NCBI RefSeq assembly: GCF_012489685.1
Contig: NC_080044.1
Span: forward strand, 82,942,732 to 83,006,731
Reading direction: 5' to 3'
Length of the DNA: 64,000 bases
Source: Lotus japonicus
Taxonomy: Eukaryota > Streptophyta > Magnoliopsida > Fabales > Fabaceae
Part shown: piece after piece, positions 33,966 to 44,609 of the stretch
Layout: every line of letters begins with the position of its first letter
Numbering within the stretch: position 1 is the stretch's first letter
Made by a program: the position numbers and the translations under genes
Notes under the pieces: generated by a model
Told to the model about the DNA's origin: nothing
Seen by the model: the letters and a program-made list of their open reading frames with translations, nothing else
Databases searched by the model: none

Positions 33966-34980
33966 TAATTTATCTTTTTTTTTGGAAGGAAAATATGTGT
34001 TAAATTAAATCAAAGCAGGAAATTTAACGCCCACAAAAAAAAGCCAAATACATAAGAACAAACTAAAGGCGACAAACTAGGGGAATCTCTTCCACTCGAA
34101 CTAAATTGTCAAAGGTTGAAGCTTTTCTAGCTAGATAATTAGTCACAAAGCTTAAGCTCCTGTGAGCGAAAAAGGATATCAACAAGGTCAAAATACATTG
34201 GAATAGAGCGACAAACTGAAATAACCAAAGCTATAGAGGAAAATCCTTTAGAACGATGTCGCCACCACTTAAAATGTTGCAAATAATCGGTCTGAAAATA
34301 AATGGATCTGGAACTGGATCCATTGCCAGCGTCATAACCCAACGAAGACCAAGAACTTTTGGCAACTCAGTGATTGCAACTAAAATAGGAAACGAGGAAG
34401 TTGAAGCCAAGACCTCTCCATTTGCATCCCCGATAATCATCCCAAGACCCGTTACTTAAGCATCTCGAACCGAAGCATCCACATTGATCTTGATCCAATC
34501 CAAAGGAGGACAACGCCACAATGAAGATTGGTGCATAGCAGGCATGAGGAACCTCCAAAGAAGGTCGCGACAACGCAGACAAGCAGCCCAAGCCGACACC
34601 GAGTCGCACGAGAAAGGGGCTCCATACAAAACCACACGATTCCTAACTTCCCAAATGACATAAGCCATCGTAGAGAAAGAAGCATGAACACTGCAACACT
34701 CAAACAACAATTGTGAGAACTTGGGGAAAGTCTGCACCACCTCAAGATGAAGGCCCAACGAAGATGCTAACCAAACGCACCTGACAACTGGATAAAAGAG
34801 GAGAGCATGAGAGGTAGTTTATGTTTCCAACCCGCAATAAGGACAAAAAGGATCAAGGTCAATGCAGCGATGAACCAGCTTGGAAGAGCAGGTGCTTTCG
34901 ATAAAATTATTCCATCCAAGTGGAGCTGCTTGGGGCAAAAACCGCAGTGCAAATAACGGTGGTCATCCCTAAATATGCAA
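33966..34980 (-). mobile_element. LINE (non-LTR retrotransposon) 3' relic
   Basis: Read on the minus strand, broken frames give first a zf-RVT-like piece (CPYCGLET followed by SHALLFYP, below about 34850). Next comes WRCPPLDWIKINVDASVRDA near 34456-34530, the typical start of a plant LINE RNase H domain, and then an RNase H-like GDANGEVLAS (34231-34440). Stops and shifts interrupt it, so it is dead. The T run near 33971-33980 on the plus strand would be its poly(A) tail. No reverse transcriptase core is present, so it is strongly 5'-truncated. Edges are approximate. Confidence 0.75.
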
Positions 34981-35671
34981 ATATTCTATGGTACAAGATA
35001 TGTATGTACCTAAAATAATGTATCTCAGGATGTCAGTTGGGCCTCATTGGTTAATAGCCTTGGAGATGGTGGAAAAAGAAGAAAAAGAACACATGGTGTT
35101 AATGGATCCGTTCCTTCTCTAGAGTGTTTAACTAGCAAAAACAAATGGTTGCCTTTAATGCGAAGACCACAAAGAATAATATGCCAATAGGAACTCATTT
35201 CAAGTACTATGCATCCTCTACTCCTTGGTTTACCACCATTTATCTAAATCAATCATATTTGTGAAAAACCAAAATTCCACTAGTTGTTGGAACAAACATT
35301 CTTAATGTGTAGTCTCTAACGTGTATTTTTACCTGTCTTTTTTTTTTGTCTAAACGTGTATTTTTACCTGTCTATAAATGTGTTCTTTCACCGGTTGTTT
35401 ATATGGTCCATATAAATTTCTCGAGACGTTATGTTTAATCAACTAGTTCAAAATCGCAACATAAGATGAAAAATAATTGCCCTAAACTCTCATGTCATGT
35501 CTGGAAAATGGATTCAAGGTCACACAAAACTAAGTGCATGTTTGGAAAACCTTCTACCATTGAATCTAAAGCTAAATTCGATTATGAGGAAAAGTTTATG
35601 TGAATAGCGATAACGTATTAGAATTGATTATGACGAAAAAAAGATCCAAGCATGTTACAAGTAAAAACAAC
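34981..35671. other. Intergenic stretch beside the LINE relic
   Basis: AT-rich, with no supported gene. It includes a 14-bp poly(T) insertion flanked by a perfect 21-bp duplication (35318-35338 and 35353-35373). Confidence 0.6.
35339..35352 (-). mobile_element. 14-bp poly(T) micro-insertion with perfect 21-bp target duplication
   Basis: Nine T followed by GTCTA lie between two identical 21-bp sequences (35318-35338 and 35353-35373). This is the pattern left by target-primed reverse transcription that stopped just beyond the poly(A) tail. Confidence 0.8.
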
Positions 35672-38325
35672 CTTTGAAGAGTAATCATAACTATAGCCAC
35701 CATATTCACAGTCATATGTCTCGTCTGCATTTTCTTGATACAAAGTAGATTCATATTCTCTATCCATATCACCGTCCTCAAATTCGCCCTCTGATCCTAG
35801 TTCATCATCTGATTTTGTCCCCTAACTCTGGCTCAAAATTATCATGATTTTCAGAGGGTAGCTCCTATTGTACTTTCTTGGGATTCTCTGAATTATCCTG
35901 TTAACAATAAGAGTTAAATAAAAGTAGTGTAATATGTTATATCTTGATACAACTTTTCCCATCACTATGTGAAAAATATATCAAAAGAAAAATCAAATGC
36001 ATTTGGATTTTAAATTCAAATGACACAGAAGATTAAGACAGTGACTTTCATTTACATCAAGTAAATATGTGTATCTCATCTCTCATCTTTGTGGAACTAT
36101 GTCTGCACATACGTTGAAAAGCAAAAACAGTTGAAGGAGAGAATTACAGTTCCGAATAATTTTTCCAAGAGATCAAAATTGACTTTGCTTTCGAGCCTCT
36201 GCAACATGATACATGTAAAAAAATATCATTAGTACTAATATACGGCCATTTTCAGAAGATACTATGTAGCGAAAGATATCAATGCAGCAAAGCTACGCAA
36301 TCCCTCAATAAAGATCATATGTCGACAATATAGAATTCAAACTACTAATTTGATCCAAATCAGCTTCTTAACTTAAGAGATACTCTTGATTGAAAATGGA
36401 AGAATTATGAATTCAATTATTAAAAGTCCCCATTTTTCAGTTATTTTCACAAGCATTTTTTTCATTATCACCTCTAAGAATGATACTAATAATAACTACG
36501 TAAAGGAGAAAATGACATTTTCACTAAAGAATATATATGCATAGCAGGAAAGGAGAAGGCATCATAATTATTTTAATAAACAAAATATATAAAAATGCAT
36601 CTGTTTTTTGATAAATACCTTTCTTTTCAACATTCGGCTTGAGGCATCTGGAGGAGATTGAGCAGGACCCATGCTTTTTTCCTCTTGAAGTTGTTTCTGT
36701 CTCTTTTCCTACAGATGTGCATGTTTCATATTGAAAATACTATTACCCTGAAGTCTTGCAGTTTATGCAGCATATTTTACAACCAAGGAAAAATTACACA
36801 CATACACAACCCTCAATCACAAGTGCAGGCACAAAACCCTCAATCACAATACGATGGTTTCTTCAATTCATTTGGGGACAGTCCCAGAGAAGAAATTACA
36901 AAGTATGACTTTTAGGGTTTAGGGCATGTCCATCCATTCCACAAATCTTGGATCTTCTAAACAACTAATATCTAGTCATTCCTGGTATTAGCACTGGCTG
37001 AATGAAAGTATCATATCACAACAATTTCAGTCGCAAATGCATCACCAATACCATTCATAGCAGGTAACTGAAAATCTGTTAAAAGAATAAATGAATCCTA
37101 TATATCACAACCAATCTTCAAGAGAGATGAGTATTGTGTTTGATAGATTCACTTAATTTAATTCTTACTTTAGTTTCAACACACATACAAAGAACACAAC
37201 CAGAAAAGTAATTCAAAAGCTACCTTTCTGGATTTGGCCACAGTTGCACCAACAGATTGAACAAGTTCTCTCGCTGCAAGGAAATCCTCAGAACAGTTTT
37301 GGAAATTTGCCTCAGCTTGCTTGGCTGCTTCTTTCTATAGAAGAATAGAAGTTAAGCGAGATCCACTACACATTAATCTATCACATAAGACAAACCATGA
37401 AATGGAAATCCAGAGGAAAACACATTACAAGTAACAAGTATAAGCAAAAAGGACCAACTTTAGGGATTAAATAATGATAGGAAGTGGAAAAACTGCCATA
37501 GAGCTTTATCCAACAATATCTAAACAGAAAAAGTAAATATAATTAAATATTCAGTACCTCAAGATATTCTCGATTCATATCTTCCCATAAGATCTTCTTC
37601 ATATTCTTTTCCTCCTCATTGAGAAAGTACCCATCAACCTAGGCAGCACACGACATTATATCAAGGAGAATAATCAAGCATAATAAGCAAGTCAGAGACA
37701 TGACATATATCAAGAACTAATTAAATATAATCTGCCCAGTCCCTAATAGAGAGCAAAGCATAAAGAGCAGTATGGCTGCAAAATGAACGTTTTGCAAGAG
37801 TTGGCATGAACCCCATACTTGTCTTCCTACCCATTCTAATGAAAAATCCATACTTCTTACCACCCGATGCAAAGAAAATTAGGTTCCTAAAGGAAGCACC
37901 ACAACTATTTACTGACAAGAAGCTGCTGAAAAACCTTCATTAGCAGCAAGATAAGCTAATTGAAACACTTGAAAATTTTAATTAGATACTTTATTCCCCA
38001 TGTATAATCCACCTTCCTACATAGACTTACAATACTCTTTGCACATAAACTTTTGAAAACATGATGCTTCACATAGACTGAAATTTACAAACACTTCTCT
38101 AGGAGTTGTTTACGTAATAAACATCTCCCTTAAAAACACCTCACAGAAATCGTGGCAAGAAAAACAGATAAGAAAAGCCAACAGATGAAGCATGGAACTT
38201 GTTAATAACCTCTTGATCATCAATATCAGAGAGACTTTCTGATTCGCCAAGAGATTCCGAATTCATATCATTGTTATCTGACTTAGCACGCTCACCATCT
38301 TTGGTGGCCATATGTACATTCACCC
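35672..38325 (-). pseudogene. BRF1-like (TFIIIB subunit) C-terminal copy, 5'-truncated and broken
   Basis: Six exons are readable: 38325-38210, 37638-37558, 37334-37224, 36708-36619, 36198-36148 and 35897-35672. They spell the BRF1 C-terminal region: SLSDIDDQEV, DGYFLNEEEKNMKKILWEDM, NREYLE, EANFQNCSEDF, VAKSRKE, MGPAQSPPDASSRML and NFDLLEKLF. In RNA polymerase III transcription BRF1 bridges TBP and the polymerase. The zinc ribbon and cyclin folds that should precede this are not found in the 2 kb up to the next gene. In the last exon a TAG follows ten codons (35867-35865), and downstream the acidic tail continues only after a frame change. Introns are retained, so this is a DNA duplication and not a retrocopy. 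A genuine gene with an unrecognised 5' end is less likely. The stop alone would only remove a variable tail. Confidence 0.65.
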
Positions 38326-38383
38326 CTGAAAGCATTTGAAAGAAAGTAGGATTGAAAAACTGAAAGCAGAGAATTTGTAGCAG

Positions 38384-38444
<61 letters not shown>

Positions 38445-40376
38445 CCACTAATCCTATTAGACTCATACGCATGTAACTCTTCTATTCATATCTCACATAA
38501 ACCATATGATCCTTTCACCACCTGAACAAACAAAAAATTCTAGATTTTTAAGCTAACTGATAGGCTCTTTGAAGATCGTCCATGGGCATCATGTGGTCTA
38601 GATGTAGTTGATTGCAATGGTGTTAGATGCTCATTTATACGGCTTGACAGAGGTTCATGTCCATGTAAGTAAAAGGTTAAAAGCTTCACCTAGATCACAT
38701 TTCAACCAAGACAGTTACTCTCGCTATCAGGGGTATTCTTTCAAGGGTGATTTGGCAAGGGGGTTCCAAAGGCTCACATACTAAACAGAAAGTATAGGAT
38801 CTCGATTGCCTAATGCTGCCACGGATATCCAAGGCTCCTGATATTCACATTATACGATCTCGATTACCTAATGCAGAATGTAAACCCTATTCTACAACTT
38901 GAAATCCATCACTCTTGAAATCCTAAGGCAGCAAAACCTTTAAATATATCAAAATTTATTGTACCATTGTATTAGCATGCCCTAATTATCCATTGCCATA
39001 CTATTCGGAAAAAAGCAAATGTTAGAAGATAATGTGAAAATAAATATAAAAATTAGAATCGTTGGTTCGGAGTGAAATATTAGTGAAGTTTGTTAAAGTG
39101 GTGCAGAAGATGATGTAGCATTAAGCAAAGTCGTAAAAAATGATATGAATTTTAAATTAAACAATCTAATTAGTTGCTTGAATTAAAGATGGTAAGTATA
39201 CGACCTCTATAAGATAGAGCATTGCGAATTGAACCTAGTATGGGTAGATAATATATAAGAATTAATTTATGGTGTCATTCTAAAAAATGAGACTAGTTAT
39301 AATTTAATTAGTAATCAAGCAACTTCCCTTATCAAATTTGTTAGAAAAAACCAAGTTAAATTTAATGATTGGACCTTGAAAAATTCAGAAGATCCTATGC
39401 AGCTGAACTCACGTTACAATACAAGACACCAAATGTGAAAGTAAACATGACCTAAAATTAGCTTCTCCAACACCTACAGTCTACCGCAATCATGGGTTGG
39501 ATGGGATGAGTTTGTTATCCGTTTCTCCTTCAAACTTAAAGTTGAAAAACCTCTATGCTTTCGAAATATCTTTTCCTTTTTAAGATTTTTTAACTTCAAA
39601 CCAACAACAATTTTTCAATCAAAAAATAGAAATTAACCTCTTGCTTTTACTGCATTAAATCTTTTAACGCATTTCCATGTGTTAATGTTTCAATAATATT
39701 ACTATTTAACACATTGTAACACCACTACGTGCCTACCAGCTTTGGAAGATGTTCACAAGATACAATCAAGAGTAATGAATTAAACTTCAGGACATAATTT
39801 CAAAATTTTCAACAAATATAATCAAATAAATCAAATAATAGTATCTTGTAATAGCATCAGTAATAGACGTATTGAACCATTAACTATTTATTGTAGTTTA
39901 AATTTGACAGTAAAATTATTCATTAGCTGCATTTAGTTTATTAATAAACAACCATTTTCGACCTTAAATTTTGGCTAGGCACCTAGATAACCTAGCCTAC
40001 ATGCACGAGCGCAAGTTAATTAAGCCACTGCATGCCTACAGCTCGTGAAGAAGTTTTCAAGTTCACAATTCAAGCAGAGGTAGGGAAAAAACACTAGCAA
40101 TACCAACAAAGCCATGGCTCCAACCAGGGTAGGAGGAGAGAGGAAAAACAAAAACAAAATCATTGTATTTTCACACAAGCCGACATCCAACACAAAATAG
40201 AGTACTTGTATAAAGTCTCAGATATAATAAAAATTAAGGTAGAATATCAAATACTTAAAAGTTTGAATGTCGCTCAGGAAAGAAACCAGATCCTACCAAA
40301 AACGAAGACAACTTGTCCAGTTATAAAAGCATACCCTCAAAAGGGTAAAAAGCATACCCTTCCAAGTAATAGCTTT
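38326..40376. other. Region upstream of the BRF1-like copy
   Basis: I looked here on the minus strand for BRF1 N-terminal exons and found none. The stretch holds a TG/AG microsatellite (38385-38437), a short local duplication of CGATCTCGATT-CCTAATGC near 38797 and 38859, and otherwise AT-rich sequence. The right end is the eEF1B gamma 3' UTR. Confidence 0.55.
38385..38437. repeat. Compound (TG)n(AG)n microsatellite
   Basis: About 15 TG units run directly into about 11 AG units, inside or just upstream of the BRF1-like copy. Likely length-polymorphic. Confidence 0.95.
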
Positions 40377-42755
40377 TCACTTGAAGCACTTGGCATCCAA
40401 AAGAGACTCGCCCTCAAAAGGTTCATAATCTTCAATCATCTGATTGACACGCTCCTTTTGAGCTTCATCATTGATGTCAACCTTTGTCCACTCATAAAGC
40501 TCCATGTCATAGCACTCATCAATGACAAATTGAGGGACTTCTTGGCCACGGAAAAGCCACAAGCCCTTCACCTTAAATGGAGGCTCTGATCCAATCACAA
40601 GCATCTTTCCAAATGCATACTTGCGGGCCAAATCCATTCGCTGAAGAAATCCACCAACCTTGTTCAATGTCACAAAGGAAACAGTGTTCTCACTGTTGTA
40701 TTTGTAATCACAGAACCACAGAGAGTATCCCTCGGGATCATACATGTCCCAAAATCCTGCAAGATAAGAGGATTTAATAATGATTGTCATATCACGACAC
40801 GACATTCTCTGAAAGAATATTCCTAACCACAAATTTTGTAATGAATATAAGCTACAGTCATAATCCTAACACTGAAGTTGATAAACAGACAAAAGGGGAT
40901 AAAATAACAATACCTTTGATTGCGACCTCACGGAAGTTGGTTTTAGTGTTGGAGTAGAGCCTTTTCCACTCATCCAGAACCATCTTACTTGGAGGAAGAA
41001 GATCAAGGGGATTCTTGGCTTTGGGCTTGGGGGCTACCTCCTCTTCTTCTTCTTTGGGCTCTGGCTCTTTCTTGGCCACTGCCTTAGGCTCACTCTTTGC
41101 CTTGGGCTTAGATTCCTTTGGCTGGGAAGGCTTCTTAGCAGATTGAACAGCTGGTACAGCTTCAGCCTGCTTGACCTGACCAACAATCTTTCGGAAGTTT
41201 GGCTGATTGACCAAGGTCCAAAAGTATCTCTCAACATGAGGAAACTCAGATGTGAAGCTCTTGACTAGGATATAGGCAAAACCAAGATACAAATTGCATG
41301 TCAATATTATGTCAGCCAGGGTCACAGAATGCCCAACTAGATAAGTATTGGTGGCAAGGTGGCTGTTCAAAGCACTCAAAGCTCTCTTCAGTGAAGTAAT
41401 TGCAAATTCCTCAGCCTTCATACAAACACAAAAAAGATCAGACTAAACTGTCAAGCAGACAAGTTGGAAAGAACAAAAAATATGAAGAACTTAGGGGAGT
41501 TAATTTGAGAATTTTATTTTATTTTTTCATTTCATTTATAAAAAACTGTATTTTCATTTTGTTTCCCATTATTAAAGATTTGTACAAGACAATATGAAAA
41601 CAATAAAAAGTTGCTTTCCAAGGTTCATACACACATTTAAAACAAAAAAATGACAAAATACAAGGCAGCACTTGGTAAATAAAAGGGAAAATAAGAAATG
41701 GAAAGAGGAGACATTTTATAAAACCAAAGAAATCCTGAATAAACCAACTATGACCAGATGAATTGGACATATATCCATATTCATTTTAACTGCAGCATAA
41801 CTTTCCATTATCCTCAATGTGATAGCATTGACAATTAACTAAACTGACATGTTTGATGGAACTTGCAACTTACTGGAGGAAGGAATGGTGCATATCCAGC
41901 TCTTGGATAGTACCACTTGGCGATATTAGCATCAATTTCCATAGATGCAAAATCAATCCATTGTTCAATTTGAGCCTGGTACATTAAAACATGAGCACAT
42001 CAGATAATAGAATTATCATAGGAACACAAACATCCTTTTCAGAAAGTAAAATACACAGCATGAATTACACCAATGATAATCATATGACAAATTTGAAGGA
42101 CAAGACAAGACTTACATATTCAATCAAAGAAGACCCATACAAAGTGTTGTCATCCTTTGATCGAGCAACTGCAGCAAACCAGTAATGTTAATAAAAAAAC
42201 CACAACAACCTCCCATGCATGACAACAAAGGTATGACAATATGATTGAATTAGCTTTGGTAAACTCTTAAATCATGGCATTATGGTTCCCAAAGCTAAAG
42301 CAGACAAACTGAAAAAAAAATTACTTACCATAACGAGCAATAGCATTGCTCTCAAATACAGGGCCATCTGGGGTTTCCAACACTGGGACCTGAAAGAATA
42401 AATAATTATTTAAGTACAAGGTGAGACATCTAACTCAGGTAAATCAATATATGTGAAGCTATGGATATAGATATAATACCTTTCCAATAGGATTCATTTT
42501 GAGAAATTCGGGAGTCTTGTTAGAAACACCCATCTCGAAATTTGGGGCCAACTCAACTTGCACACCAGCATACTCTGCTGCAATGAGTGCCTTGTAGGCA
42601 TTTTTGTTTGATTTCCCTGCATGCAAAATCTACAGAACGAACAAACAATTAGATAAAAGAAAAACGAATCAAGTGTGAAATCCAGAAAAGTACACACAGC
42701 ATAAATCGATCGGAGCAAAAACGCAGTGAATTGTGATTGCACTCACCAGCGACAT
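40377..42755 (-). CDS. Translation elongation factor eEF1B gamma subunit
   Basis: Seven coding exons, 42755-42747 (ATGTCGCTG), 42629-42480, 42389-42329, 42168-42116, 41975-41874, 41415-40914 and 40756-40377, join in phase to give 418 aa. The N-terminal ~215 residues are a glutathione S-transferase-like fold (MSLILHAGKSNKNAYKALI, MNPIGKVPVLETPDGPVFES, TYLVGHSVTLADI). A Lys/Glu/Pro-rich linker follows (KKEPEPKEEEEEVAPKPKAK). The C-terminal EF1G domain begins NPLDLLPPSKMVLDEWKRLY and ends EPFEGESLLDAKCFK. It anchors the nucleotide-exchange complex that recharges eEF1A in the cytosol. A 5'-UTR intron runs from about 43084 to 42800. Its promoter and leader resemble those of SmD2. Confidence 0.96.
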
Positions 42756-43084
42756 GGCTCCAAGTTAAGATGCGCAGCGCACTCTTACGCTAAGATCTGA
42801 ACCTGCTAATCAAACATAATCAAGAAATTAAGCAAGATTCAAAGTCCGTGAAGCTAACAAGAGAATCAATCAGAGACAAACATAATTGAAGACACAACAT
42901 GGTGGAGTGGGGTGGACGAAGAAGATCCAATTGAGATTGTGAATGGAAAAACGCTAAGTTAGATGAAAACCCTAGTTCGTAAAGCAGAATCAATTCGAGA
43001 TTTCGATTTTGAATGAGATTGTTGTGTACATGCAACCCTAAAAGCATGATTGACATTGATAGAGGAAGAAAAGCGTGTTCACCT

Positions 43085-43275
43085 GGTGAGGTTCGTGGGG
43101 AAGAAGCACGATCAGGATTCAGAAGAGTGAGTTGGGCGCTGAGAGGAGTGAAGGCAACAAGGTTGATAAGAGGTCGGGTTTGCCGACTAGGGTTTCTTGA
43201 AGGCTTTATCTCCAAGTCTTGTTCTCGCTTTGGGCCTTTTGGGCCTCTCTTGTAATGTATCCAACCCTCAACCAA
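43085..43275 (-). promoter_or_regulatory. eEF1B gamma promoter with telo box and site II motifs
   Basis: The minus strand reads AAACCCTAG (43187-43195). TGGGCC occurs at 43231-43236 and 43240-43245 on the plus strand, a paired site II element. The spacing TATCTCCAAGTCTT, then TTTGGGCCTTTTGGGCC, is the same as in the SmD2 promoter. The leader exon ends with donor GTGAACACGC near 43084. Confidence 0.72.
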
Positions 43276-44609
43276 AAATATATCTTTATGAATTATTTAA
43301 GAATATCATTGATATTGATTCAGTTTTTATTTTAAAAATCAAGATTTTTGCAATCTATTGATTAAGATACATAACTTTCGAAAAAGAGATAATGAGTTTT
43401 TTAAAAAAAAGAGATAATGAAATAACTTCATGATATTCAATAATCCTTTTCAATAGGATAACCCAAGTTTATTAACACATTTTTATTGGACAAAAAACTC
43501 CAACTCTCTCTTCCTAAAAATAATTTAAGTGATAGGTATCTATGCAATTCTCTTTATATGTTTATGTTTATATATGGGGCAAGGCCGGATCTGCATGATA
43601 ATTAATAGGACCCGCCCAGCAATAAGCACGGATCAGTCGCTGAACTGCTAGGCTAGGGCTTTGAGGGGCAACCCAGCACACCCATCGACATACTATATCA
43701 TGATAGGGCAAGCCAACCCCTAGTTATGGGGTCTGTCCACACCGTTAAGGATTAAATTTAGAATATTTTCTTGTAAGGACTCTTGAGCCGATGATATATG
43801 AGACATAAGAGTCCAATTAGGTTGAGAAAGATTCCCCACTATAAAAGGAGGGATTATTCAAAAAAAAAATGGAGGCATTTTCCTTATAATGAAGGTTGGA
43901 TTATTATTAATCGTGGCAACTTGAGAGTGTAAAAGAAGGAGAGATATTCAAGGGAAATCTCTCAAACTTCTACAAAAACTATCATTTAAAATTTTCAAAA
44001 TTATTATTAAAATTTGATTTATAATAACATATTAGCACTAGAATTGTAAAAATATTGCTAATTTTCAAAAATATGTATTATTTTTAATTGTTAATATAGT
44101 CAAACACATAGTAATTTATAATAAAGTTTATATGTAAAAGTTACAAACATAAATTAGAGATATTTGGCCATTGATAAAATTTTATGAGGGTATTATGCTC
44201 TCTTCTTTTTTGTTCCAGAGAATCAAAATGCACCATTCGCCAAGCTTTTTGTCATGTTTTGTTCCATCTTAAAAATATAAACGAAAGAGAGCACATATGT
44301 TTTGTTTGAATAAAAGCTCCAAGAGACCAATACCATGTCATTGGCGAGTTGCTCTGGGAATCGACGGAATTTAAGAATTTTGTTTCAATAGCTACTGGTT
44401 ACAAGATTTGATTCGGCATTCTTGAGAGTGTAAATTACACTTAATATATACAGAGAGATGTACACACAACAGAACTCTTTCTTCCTTTCTTAAATTTACT
44501 GGTGAGAAAATTCAACAGTGGAAAACTTCCGGACCTTATTGAGGAAAACAAGGTCAGAAAAGCAGCTATGCATGCCATTCCTCAGTCGAAAAACTTGGGT
44601 TTCCTTTCC
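43276..44609. other. Intergenic region between eEF1B gamma and CCZ1
   Basis: No gene is seen. A 10-bp poly(T) micro-insertion with a 15-bp target duplication lies at 43396-43405. A GC-richer stretch at about 43575-43870 (CCGGATCTGC, GACCCGCCCAGC, GGCAACCCAGCACACC) followed by ACTATAAAAGG looks like a fragment of a longer repeat, perhaps an LTR, but I found no paired end. The right edge is CCZ1 3' UTR. Confidence 0.5.

Noticed and set aside
34456..34758. Two overlapping ~100-codon minus-strand frames as host genes.
   Set aside because: They contain the zf-RVT and RNase H words of a LINE polyprotein with shifts between them, so they belong to a dead retroelement.
38326..40376. Hidden N-terminal exons of BRF1.
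   Set aside because: No zinc ribbon or cyclin-fold words could be read on the minus strand here, although very short exons cannot be fully excluded by eye.
43575..43990. Possible solo LTR with a TATA-like ACTATAAAAGG.
   Set aside because: I found no matching second end, no TG...CA termini and no target duplication, so it is mentioned only in the intergenic note.
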